From the NCBI GenBank assembly GCA_964036275.1, contig OZ038435.1, positions 1,178,001 to 1,242,000 of the forward strand: 64,000 bases of DNA. The letters run 5' to 3'. Positions within the stretch are counted from its first letter, which is position 1, and each line of letters begins with the position of its first letter. The position numbers and the translations under genes are program-made. The notes under the pieces are model-generated. The model worked only from the letters and a program-made list of their open reading frames with translations. It made no database searches and had not been told where the DNA came from. Positions 45,348 to 58,200 of the stretch are shown one piece after another. The stretch comes from Litoditis marina (Eukaryota; Nematoda; Chromadorea; Rhabditida; Rhabditidae).

Positions 45348-48300
45348 CTAACTTCGAAGTTGCATTCTGGCTTTGTCCATGATTTCTCGTTTTATTCTCG
45401 GATATGTGGGGAATTGTTTGAGGACCATTTGGCACACCTCCAGACAATCGAACAGTCTTCGGCATTTTAGGTAGTTGTAGGCCAGTTTGTAACCTGGAAA
45501 AGTGAACAATTCTACAAACAAAGACAGTTAACCACCCAATCTCCTACCCCAATCTCATAGAGTTCGTAACCAATTGGCCGGCCAGTTTTGTATTGGAGTC
45601 AACGAGAGAATGTATCACTAAAGGAGAATCGCACGGTATTACTAGCGTAGACTGAACCATCCATTGCAAAACTACATAATAATACATCCATTGCGTTTCC
45701 ATTGGAAACCATTATAACTAGAGGTTTCCAAGTTCGTACCCAAAACCGGATTTTTCCTTCTGCTCAGTCGCCAGGCGTCTTCATAGAAGGCGGCGGCGTC
45801 CACGAAATGCCCCTCCTTCTCCCGGAGCAGGCCCATCAACTCGTAGGCTAAATGCACACACTTTGAACGGAAGGGTAGATAATCTGATAATGATCATCTG
45901 CCGTTATTCGATTGATCAAATCTGAGTCGTAATTTGAACTCGATAATTCACAAAGTTTGCCCAAAAACAAAGGGATCCAACTAAACACAGCTGGCTAGAA
46001 CAACGAACTTCATATTGGCTTGATTTGGGAGGGGGGGGGGGGGGGGGGCGAATCTCTAACCTAGTGCCCTAGTGGAACATTGAAAAAATGTTCGACCAAT
46101 ATTTGAAATAACACTTTTCTAAGTTTCGCTTCCAATGATGTAGTTCCAGCAAGACTTACAAAAAGGAGTTACAAAACTTGTACTCTATTCTGACTACAAA
46201 TAAGTATGAAGTGAAAAAATGTTGGTTTGACCCTATATTCTATTGTATCTGACCTTTGATACAGCTGAGGTTTCTCTGCATGACGGTTCGTAGTACCGTA
46301 GTAGCCTGTTCTCCTTTGTTCTGGTTGATGTAGGTGTCAGCCAGAAGGAGCCAGCCTGTAATACGGTAGTTGAGTTTGAAACTATTCGGATGAATATATA
46401 AACTTCATGAAGCACTATTTTGATGGTTAATTGACGTCAAACAGAACATCAGAAATTGTGTTGTGCGCTCTACAATTACACGTTCACAACTTTAACCACT
46501 TTGCCTTGACGATCCATTTGACCAGAATAGTGGTGCCCAGTGAAAAGTGGGATGCCAAAACACACTCTGAAAACTAATTGCAAATAAAATGTGTCGTTCT
46601 AAACAGTGTGCTTCACCGAAGTTGAAAATTGACTCGCAAAAATAAAACATTACTAACATTTCTCCAGGTAGTCAGCATCTTCCAGTGTCCATGGGTGGCC
46701 GACGACCCTTTTCAACATAGCTTTCGCCTTGGGACCGTTTTTCTGGAGGAGATAGGCGCGAGCCACACCCAGCACTGCTCCCACACTCACGACTGGTTGC
46801 TGTAACAATTGTCAATCAATTGTTTGGAAGCGTGATGAACAGTAAACTTTATAATGGTATACTGTTAGTCAATGGCAGAGTCACGTGAAACATGTTGAAC
46901 ACATCAGAACTCAGAAACGCGCAACGACAAAGTGCTAGATTCCTAATTGCAATGTTAACTCGTAAATAATCATTATTCCACGTTCCTGAACCTATACACC
47001 GACGAAAAAGCTACCGTACTACAGGCTCAGCACACTGTTACTCTCTAGTACACATTCTGGCTTTTCCTGTTTTCAGTCCGCCAATAGTACATTTCACGTT
47101 ATTCATGTGTGACGTTGCGATGGTAAGTTCCAATTGTCCCTCGAGCTAGGTGCTCAACTGGTTGGTCTATTTTGCTTTTCTGCAGAATTTCAAACGTTTA
47201 TCCCCGTCTGAAAGCTAGTTTGAGGATTTTTTGATTCTCCTGATTCATAATGGACAATCCTACATTTGGAATTTTTCCGTTGCAAAACTTCTAGCCTGTT
47301 CTACTTAGATAAAAAAGTCCAGGTGTCACTCATGCATTCTACTTTCCATTGTTTCATTGTAATTTTCACATTCAAATACTCAATCACAGATCTGCCAATG
47401 TGGACTAGAATCATTTTATTCCTGACAACAGCCGTGTGTCTCTCTTCTGCCGCCCAAGTTACCGTAACCGGTAAATTCCTCTGTCGGGCCACGCATCCCG
47501 ACCCAAAGGACCAAACGGTTTCTGTGGAACTATGGGAGGAGGACGGACGTGAGTTATTGGGTCTGATATTTCCAAACCGGGCTATACCTATGTGTTTGTA
47601 GTTTGATTCGGTCAATTTTTGGTAGAATTTCATGAATAACGTCGTGCTTTGGGATCAAACTACCACGAACGTTCCCTATAGTCAGCATCAGAACCACTCT
47701 ACTTCCCTCCCGCGAGGTGACTCGAGATGACGCGGACTTCCCGCGAGGTGTGAATTAATCATCTGAACTTGGGGAAGCCCTTGTTCATAAATTTTATCGA
47801 AACAAAAATTTACTTATGCTATTCGGTTGGCTACCAGTTTTTACAGAGTTCAGCGTACTAGCAGGTGCCTACGAAATTCATCATCTTAGGCAGGGTCCAT
47901 ACTTTTTACGCGGGCGTAATACGCCAACAAGCATGTAAAAACGTCCTGATTTAATACGCGGGGCGTAATACGCGTTGCATCACGCCGAGTTCACCCAATC
48001 CGTTAATAAACTTGATTATTCTGATTTAAGTCAGAAATGAACAACGTTCGATTTCTAATTGATTTCTATTGCTTCAGCTTATTAAAAATGCTAAAATTAC
48101 CAAGTTTTTAAAAATTTCAATTTTTTTTCGAAAACACCGAAAATTGACCTAAACTAGTCGAAATCTTATTAAACATTGAATGGACATATTATTTTGAGTA
48201 TCGGAAAGTAAAACTCACGAAAACAAAATAAAATAATGTATATTTTGAGTTGACTCATGAAAAACGTCAGCGTTTTTCGAAAAACGTTATAAGCTTCAAA

Positions 48301-51300
48301 CGTAAAACGCGTCTCAAATCAAATACGCGGCGTACTTGATTTGCGCGTATTACGCCGAAAAAAGTATGGACGATATTTTTGAAGTACGCTACGCCAAAAT
48401 TTCGCGTAATACGCCGACGTAAATCGATAATCATGATTTGTACACGAAGTACGCGGGCGTAATACGCCGACGTAAAAAGTATGGACCCTGCCTTAGTCAG
48501 TTTTTCTCAGTTCTCAAGAAGACTTTCAATAACTAAGACCGAAAAAGTATATAGAAAAATGAAAATAAAAAAGTTTTCAGCGGATGGAGATGACTTTCTG
48601 GGCAGAGACAATGTGAACACCTACGCCTCATTCAAGGTGCATGGAGGGGAGTTTGAGTTCTGGGACCTTGAGCCGTACCTCGTAATCCGCCATCGCTGTG
48701 GTCGCGAAAAAACGGTGGGTTCAATTTTGTAACGAAACGTGGTTTATTTGCTTCATCAATTGTTTGAATTCAAAAATAGTGCTTGTCTATAGTCGTCGCC
48801 AACGCAAAGGCGGAAGGGTACTGTAACCTAAATCCTGCTGTGTACGCACACTTGTCTTCGATTCTAAAACTTGCGGTTATGTGCACTATTAGCGCAGTGG
48901 TTAGCGCTCTGCTACGAATATTTTGCTCGCAGGTTCGATTCTGGCGAGAGACAGAAATTTATAAATTTGGCACCCACTATAATATACAGTATGTTTCTGT
49001 CTTTGCTACATATTTTTCGTCAGTCGGTTATGTTTCATGATTTTTCTCTTCACAGGCCCAAACGGCCGTAATGGTATGGAAGAAGTTGCCAAAAACGGGT
49101 GGAAATTATTTCAACCACAACCATGTGGACGTCGGCACCATTGAGCTCGTTTGATTTGTGTTGATGAAAAATTGTTCATAAAACTGTTCACATGTTTTTG
49201 TTGATGAAATTTCGTTGACGGCCAGAGAGTATAGAGATGACAATATGTGAGTTGTGGGTAGATCTGCATACGAAACTGTAACAGCGAATGGCTACGAGAA
49301 CACGAGTGGTTTAAACTACAAACACAGAAGATGAGACCGACAGCAATCATTCAGGTCTTGTATTCATAGAGTTACTGTATCTTTTCACAGGATGGCAGGC
49401 CTCACTAGTTCCTATTCACAAAGCTCACAAAACTGTTTATTTTGTTTTGTATACCTGAAATTACTAAAGTAATTGAAGTTGTTTTTACTCACAGTGGTTT
49501 GGTATGTTTAGTAGTGTGTATTAAGTGCACACTTCTTTTTGCGTTCATTACACGTGTAACGTTCGAAGAGCATTTTCAGTTGTTCCTGGTGCGAGGTGCC
49601 AACTGGTTGGTCTCTTGTTTTCTGTTCGCCGAATTGATGATTCACTGTATTTGTTTTGCTCAGACATTGACTGACTATTAAATATTTTGCTTCTCAATTT
49701 TTCTGCCAAAAAAGAATAGTACAGATGAATCTACTTTTTTATCGAAAACAGTCGCTTCGTAAAATAGTTTCACTGGAGTATCCCAGTCTCTTCACGCCTC
49801 TCGATGTTTCTCAAAACTGCGTTGCTCCTGATTGATCGAATTATTGATTTATTTACATGCGAGCATGTGAAATACAAGAATGTCGCATTGTACTTTCTAG
49901 TATTTTTATATGTCGTTTTTCATTGGAACAACCTAATTACAGATATGCAAATGTGTCTGAAGACTGTTTTATTGCTGGCGACAGCTGTCTGTCTCTCGAC
50001 TGCCGTCACTGTGAGGGTAACCGGCGGGTTCCGCTGCAACGCCACCCACCCCGACCCGAAGAAGCAGTGGGTCACGGCTGAACTGTGGGACGAGGACATG
50101 CGCAACCCGGGTCAGTTTTTGGTCAACTCCAAAATTAGTGTATGATCAATCACCGCCGTCGTTCAAAACCAATATACGCTATGAAACTTTTGAAAAAAAA
50201 GTAAACCGTTGGAAAAACTAATTTTGAACCTTGAACGGATGCTAGTAAGTCTCAGTGAGAAGGACACGAACTGTAGTCACTCTCAAAGCTACGTGGAAAA
50301 CCTAAAACCTACTGTAACCAAGGATGTGTAGTCGACTATCGTTAGAAACCAACTTTAGAGACAACTATTTTCTTCAGCTGACTACTCAAGACCTCTTGTT
50401 TCTCAATTTTCAGTGGACAAGGATGATCTTCTTGGCAGACACAGTGTGAATACGTTCGAGAGATTCAAGTTGTTCGGGGAGGAGACGGAGTTCTGGAGCC
50501 TTGAACCGTATCTCGTTATTCGCCATCGCTGTGGCAAGAACGAGACAGTGAGACTCTTCATTCATTTGCCCTATTAAGTTCTATAGAGAAAACGTATTCT
50601 TTAGATTTAATATTTTCTTAGTCATATTCATATTTATTTTTTGATTTAAATTTCATATAACAGGGCGATTATAGCCAAGAGTACGGGGGAAACGCTGTAT
50701 AAGTTGTATGAGAAAAACGGGTCAAAAGTCTATGGGCATTAAATAACTATCACCCGCGTTATTGTGGTTGTAGTTTTGATCTCTTTGTCTGAGTTAAGTT
50801 AGAGAGGGGGGGGGGGGATTATACACATGTATCTTGATACTTTTGTCGCTGATGCCAGTTATGAAATTGAATGAGTCGCTCGTGCTCTAATCTCAGAATC
50901 TACTTACACAGAAGAAATTAAGCTACACAGTATGTTTTATACAGTGACGAACACCCGTTATCAATGTTTTTTTAGTGTTGTTTTGTTCCTCATCGATTTT
51001 TCGTCCTTCAGGAACGCACATCCGTGATGGAATTGAGGAATTTGGAGAGCATCAGTGGAAATTTGTTCAACGACTACAGAGTCGACGTCGGCACAATTGA
51101 TCTAGTTTGATGTTTCTTGATAGAATGAAGTTTAGTTTCCGTTGTGGTTTTTATTGATAAAGATCTTTCCACGGGAGAGCAATACGGTAGCCCTCACTTT
51201 GTGCTGTGTTAACTATTGAAGACGTCATAGCATCTGCAGCCTCGCTGTGTATGTATGTATACCCCGGTTTTCCAATTGTAACTCGTGATCTACCTGTTTG

Positions 51301-54300
51301 AGCTAATCAGACTAAAACTCAGATTTGTTTGCAACCTAGTTAGCTCTTTTTCGCGTGTAATGGTCAACATTGATGGTAATGGTAATGGTCTCTCGTAATT
51401 GGAGAGCCACATATACCAATGTGGAAAGACACGTGTTCAATCGCGAATAAACATTATATTCTATTAACATTAACTTCGTTATCATTGAACGTCCAAGTGA
51501 CACAAATCTATTTTGTTATATTGTTATATACACACAACTAAAGCTTACATTATAGTTCACTAGTGACTGAGGATAAGAAACTTTGCACTTCACTGCCGTG
51601 ACGGTAGTGTCTGCTAACATGTTAGTACAGGGTATTGTTTTTTCTCAGGTTTATTTTCGCGTTAAGAGTCTGTTTCGGGTTTCTATGGAAATGTTGGAGT
51701 TTTTTGTCTGGTGCGAGGTGCTCAACCGGTCGGTATAATTTTATTCTTCTAGTAGAACTACTAATTTTGTGAGTATCATTTTTTGAAGTTTAGTTGGAAA
51801 GTGATGAATGTATCAACAAAACATTTCAGTTTGAGAAATGTTTAACCCACTGTTCACACAGTTCATTTCTGACTAACCAGAAAGAACAACAACAATAATA
51901 ATAATAATAATAAACAGTAAACTCTTGCATTGTAATAATGGCAAAGGTTTTAGCTTATGGTTTCAGCGTTGCGCATTGAGCTTTCTATCAACGTCCTTAT
52001 TCCATTTCATTGAATTCATTTAACTCCAGATAAGCCAATGTGGATTAGAGCCATTTATATTCTGGCGACAGCCGTGTGTCTCTCTTCCGCCGCCACCATT
52101 ACCGTAACCGGTAAATTCCTCTGCCGGGCCACGCATCCCGACCCAAAAGAACAAACGGTCCTAGTTGAACTGTGGGAAGAAGATGGACGTGAGTTTTAGA
52201 GAATGCCCGAATCTTAATTGTAGTTTGATCTCATCGCACGCCACTGAATTTCGACCGGAAATCCGATAAACTAAGTGTTACAACCTGTTATATAATAAGT
52301 TTACCGATGCGAAATAGAAGGGGAGAGAGTACCATCAGCGTGTTTTAGAAATTCACGTTCAGTAGTTAGTCACAAAGTTTCTGAACTATTTGTGTTGAAA
52401 AAAATCGATTTGCGTCCTCATCACACTGTTTGAAAAAGTAGGTAATTGTATTGGAACTAGAGTATGTATTCCCGACACCTTTATCCTATCCTGCGTATTC
52501 TCAAACATATGATAATTCTCTGCTCTTACATCCCGTCGGGATGCAAGAGACGAGAAATAATGAGGCAGAGCGAGAGATAAGGATGGGATAAAGATGCCGG
52601 GATCTTCTAGCATAGCATACGTACTTTAGATCTGCTCTGAGGGGGGAGTTTAAAATCATGATTTCTAATCTATAGGGGTAGAGGGAAAATTTAGCACTTT
52701 CTTTCAGTACGTCTTATCATATTAGTTTATTCCAAATTGCTGAGCTTTTCATATATTCGATGGGTTGAAACGAAATTTACAGCGGATGGAGATGACTATT
52801 TGGGCAGAGACAGTGTGAACACGTACGGGAAATTCGAGGTATTTGGTGAGGAGCTCGAGTTCTGGAATCTGGAACCCTACCTCAAAATCTACCATCGCTG
52901 TGGGCAGAGAGAAACAGTGAGTGTAACTTCAGTCATTTACAGTTATCTCATTGGATTAACTCGTGGCTTATGAATAACCCATATTCTATCGATATTGGTC
53001 AAACCGTCGTGGGCAGCGGACGGTGAACTTGTTGAGAGGCGCGATTTGGCTATTGGCCAGCTCATCTGCGTATCTTTTATCTACACACTCTGTTATCTGC
53101 GGTCAAATAATCAACAACAGATCGCCTTGCACTCAGAGCGATTAGCGCCAGTTTATACGATTGGCCAGCTACAAAGGCGAGAGGGCATGAAGGTCAATGA
53201 GGCCGCAGACATCTGCACCTCTGCCACCTGCACACTCTCTCTTCGAGGTCGCTATAAAAGTGGGAGTTGTTTGGGCATCGCTCGATCAACCTTAAATGAA
53301 TTTGTATACGGCCTATTTCATCCGTTTGTCACTTTATCGTGAGTTACATTACAATTACATAATATCAATATCAACCGTAGAAGGACTGTCCGTAGAGGAG
53401 TAGAGGGTGGAGCATGGGTGAGCTCTGTTACCAGGTCATGCGGTCCGCCATATAGATACCGCGGCGAGCGGGAATCGAACCCAGGTCTGTGGAGCGACAG
53501 CCAAACGCTGACCGCTTGACCACTCGGTCCCCGGCAACCTTTTGCTGTCTCATATTCTATTCATGGGGTCTTCGAAGGAAGCTTGCAGGTTTAGGTGACG
53601 TTGTTCTCAAGAGATGTGTCAGATTATAGAAATAGTCTACTGTACACCACCGTGCTTCGTCTTTGATCAGTTTCAGTGTTTTCAAGAACTTACACAGAAG
53701 AAAGGGTGGAATTACAGTAGGATTCTGTTCGAAGGTTTCATGTAATCTTTTTGTTAATGTTGTTCCTCTCCAGGATCGCACGGCCGTGATGACTTGGAAA
53801 ATGGGCACTGTGGGAGCGGCTTATTTCACGGACCACGAAATCGATGTTGGCCAGATTGAACTCATTTGAAATGTTTTAATGAAGTTTAGTTGTACTTGGA
53901 TGTTACATCTGTAGTATTCTTCACGATAGTAGAACACGATATGTCAGGCTGTGAAAGATTTTCAAGCCATCAATCACAGCAGTATTCGGGGTACGCCGTG
54001 TGCGGAAAACAAGAACCGGAGAACAGTAGAAGGACCCATTTGCTACGTTTTCACGTTTGACAATTTTATTTTGTTCACAAGATCGCCAGTAGTTGACCTC
54101 TGTTGCGAAGATCTTTTCTAGTTGCAAGTGGCAGCATAGACGGTTTGTTTATAAGACCGGCCATTAAAATCTGATATACCCTTGAATGCTTCTGTAAACC
54201 CTGCTGCACCAGTCTCCGAAAACACACAACAGAGAGACAGACTTACGGAGTGCTACAGGCACCGACTAAAAACCATACCCCTATCTAGCTACAACCCTAA

Positions 54301-55176
54301 TGAGACGAACGTACACAGCAGAAATTCATATAAACAGTATTTGGCGGTCCTTGAATGGATATCGACCCCACGGCTATGTCAAACCCAGCAGAGAAGCAGA
54401 TATACAGTATTCTGCTGTCATTAAGCGGACAACGACTTTGTACTTACCCCCTCTGCTCCGGCCATATTGAGAAGTGTCTGTAGGGCCTGTTGCACGAGTC
54501 CCTTGTCCCCGCTGGCCACCATAATGAAGTTGGACATCAACGCATATCTACCATCCGTGCCGTGACCTTTTAGACGGAGTTCCTAAAGGTGGAAAACAGT
54601 AATAGAATAGAATAGAATGACTCATTCTCAATTTAACACGCCACATTTCACCTAGTAATGTTTCTCAACAGTAAGGTACGCGAGAATCACCTGCACCCCG
54701 GACCCGCTACCTATCTCAGAAGACCGGAGGGTTATAGCCCCGTCTCTTCGGGGTTCTGAGATTATTTCTGTGGATATTTATAGATAACATGTGATTTTGG
54801 TGGAATAAACCTACTACTACTAATATCATTTTTTTCTGGCACTCCAATTATATGAGAGTGAACAATTATAGAAAACAGAAGAGCTTGACTACATCTGCGA
54901 CGGTATGACAGCATAGAAAAATTGGCTGAAAATTATGTCACATTCTACATCTTTCTCAATGATGTGTGAAGAGTTCACGTAGGAGTATAGTGCTCACGTT
55001 CAAGAATCGTTCGGCAGTTTTAGTGCCCACCTGGCGATCTGCGTCATCTCTGCAAGAAAATATTAATGGAAATTTTTTTCTCCCTTCTACTCTCTCTCTC
55101 TCCTACTCTTTCCTCACTCCACTCCTCGCTCCCGCATGCTCCTTCCTCTTTCTCCCCCTCGCTCTGTCTCGCTCTC

Positions 55177-55212
<36 letters not shown>

Positions 55213-58200
55213 ACTCTCTCTCTCTCGCCTCTCTCGTTCTCTCTCTCTCTCTCTCTCTCCTCACCCCTCTCCCTGCTCCATCCTCTCTCCTCCCAACACC
55301 TCATTGTCCGGGTTCAGACAAATCTCGATCATATTGCAGATGGACTTCTCCCCCCATTCCACGTCCTTCCGGGCCCGGTTGAAGGCCTGCAGCGCCGCAT
55401 TCGGTTCTCCCGAATACCTTCAATGAATTTAATCAATACGAAATGTTCAAGAAACAAAGGGAGAACGTTGATTTTGAATGAACGAGGTTTTGTTTACTAG
55501 TAGACAAAGAAAGTTTGTTAAAGAAGGACGATCATGTGCTCCAATCTCAATGCTTCAGTTCTTTAAACTGCAATAAATTTTTCAATTGCTGTTTAAAGGA
55601 TAGACGCGCCGAGATTGGAGCACATAATCGTCCTACTCTAAGTTTGTCGCTACTCCGCAGAGAGCAAAGTTGTTCATGATACACGGAAATTGCCTGAGAC
55701 TTGACATTCAAAAGCTAGTTCCAATCATATCTCAAAGTCAACCCACCACTCATGTAGCGCCTTACAGTAGTTGTATCCAGAGTCAGCGGCCGCCCGCGGA
55801 TTGTGCTCGATGGCTCGTTTCAACTGTTTTTCTGCCTGTAGAAAATATCAGTTCTCTGTCTTTGTTGCTGATTTGTGCTATGTTTGTCTGCTGGAGACTG
55901 TAGCTACTGATTCTTGCCCACATGAGTTCGTATTTTCAAACAACATTCGTGGCTAGTTTGGTGTGACCTGTAAATTCAGTAATTCAGACAAGTTGGAGAC
56001 AAAATTGTTACGCAGCCTGGCGGCGTAGCAATTCTCCCAAATATCATTAGAAACTCATATGAGTTTGTAATTAACTTCTAATGTTGTAGCATTACAATCA
56101 ATAGAATATCATGACAAGTTGGTGAGATATTGCTCATGAGGTGTCTCATGAGCTTTTCGAGGAGTTGCTACGCAGCCAGGTAAAATGTCATGGTATAACT
56201 ACTACTTTGAGTAAACAATGTTTTGATTATCAATCAATAAATTTGGCCTCCACTGAGAAACGCACCTGCTCCACGTGACCCCTCCGCCATGCCAGTTCTA
56301 TACATCTGGCCAACGCGTGGTAATGATCTGGAAAAGCTCCGCAAAGTTCTCGCCAACTCATTTATATAATCCATTTTAATTGATAATTTGACTCATTGAT
56401 TTATATAATTCTATAACTCAACTCATTCATAAACTTAATGTCATGTTATTTTTGTAAATTTTCTGTGGTTCGTTCGTGGATAGTTTTGCTTCGTTTGAGC
56501 CAAGGGCTCACGGGTTCGAATCCAACGGAAGCATATTTATTTATTCTCCAAGTCCTGCTTTCTTTGAACCTCGGCATTGTTGTGTATATGGTTTGATTTT
56601 GTAGTTGAACCGTACACGAGGTAGTATGATGGAATATTTATTGTGGCGACGTTTCGGCAAATTCGCCGTTTTCAGAGCCTGAAAACGGCGAATTGAAAGC
56701 CTTTGTGAACTGATGCCTTTTTCAGGCTCTGAAAACGGCGAATTTGCCGAAACGTCGCCACAATAAATATTCCATCATACTACCTCGTGTACGGTTCAAC
56801 TACAAAATCAAACCACATACTTATTTAGTTGAGAAGATTTATGCTGTGTACGTCCAGTTTCAGATTTGATCTACCTGAGCTTTAGAATATTAGATATAAT
56901 GTTCTGATATTATCACAAAAATAATATTCTTTCTTTGTCATTTGTTCACTTACTCGGGTACTTTTCTAGAAGATTCACAAAATGTACAATGGCCTGCTCC
57001 ATGTCGTTTTGCAGGTACAATAGATCTGCCATCAACTGAAAAAAAACATGGCGTCACATTTTTCGTTGGTTCGAACCAGCACATTTGACATATTCATGCA
57101 TTTTTGAAAACCAGCATGTTACGGTCGTTTAGTTCAACCCATCAATCCAGATGGACTTCAATCTATAATCATATTTTAAGTTCCCACAGATCTTCTTCCC
57201 AGTTCAGCAAATTGCGAACCGGGTGTTCATGTTCTGCCTTGATTTCAAGCTTCAATTACAAGTTTCTGTTTGTGCAGAGTTTACGTTGTGCTGTGTGTCT
57301 CACGTTCCTTCACGTTTCACTTGACTGGCTCCCAAACAACGTCATAATACTTCTTTTGTGCATGAACAAAGTTCTATTTCATTTACGTATTTTCAATAGT
57401 AAAATCTCCATGGCGACCATTTGCGATTAAAACTAACAGTGGAAAATCTTCAACTGAGGCTCGCGGCTCAGCCCTACTCTTATTCAATCAAATAATAATT
57501 TATTATACATCTATACTGGCTTCAACAATCATACGAAACGTTTGCTATAAGTAAAAGTTTCCGAACACAGAAAAATAATGAAGAACTGATGAATTAGCCT
57601 AACTTTTTTTCTAGTTTGGTCGTATTTAGGGCATCACAACTCATTTGATGAGTACCGAGTATGCTCAAGTTCGCATTGCAAACTAACAATATTAATAATA
57701 CACTTCATCGGTAAGTTATAATTAACTATATATATTTCCATTCAGGTACGCAGAAACTAGCTGGAATTCATATGTCGATTGAACCCTTATTTAATTACCC
57801 CTTACCCGTATTGATCCTTCCCAATTATGACACCAATTTGGGCTTCATCAGTCGGGCATGAAGTACGATTGTGTCATGGTTGGTGAGGCTGAGAACTAAC
57901 CAGCAAGTTGTAATTATGATATTATCCTTCCACCTTTTTTGTACATCTGTTTCGATATTTACACTTTCTGCTCAAATAACTGTCTATACAGTATTTTAGC
58001 CTATATTTCAGTTAATGGGCCTGGATCTCTAATTGTCCAATTGTCCAATTGTCCAACTTCAGTTGTCCATTTGTCCATCTCAAATGTCCATTTGTCCAAT
58101 TGTCTATTTTCAATTGTCCAATTGTCTAATTGTCTATTTTCAAATGTCCATTTGTCCAATTTTGAAATTTTCTAAAAAATTTGTTTTTTCTTTTCTCTAA

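Noticed and set aside
53040..53342. Plus-strand frame in intron 2 of transthyretin-like gene 3
   Set aside because: No homology recognised; parts echo words near 28690-28750, so probably repeat debris.
54966..55500. Ser/Leu-rich plus-strand frames
   Set aside because: Products of the CT tract at 55080-55272, opposite real IFT139 exons.
56480..56535. tRNA-like 3' half with B box GGGTTCGAATCC
   Set aside because: Only a B box and short stems are visible; no intact A box or acceptor stem.
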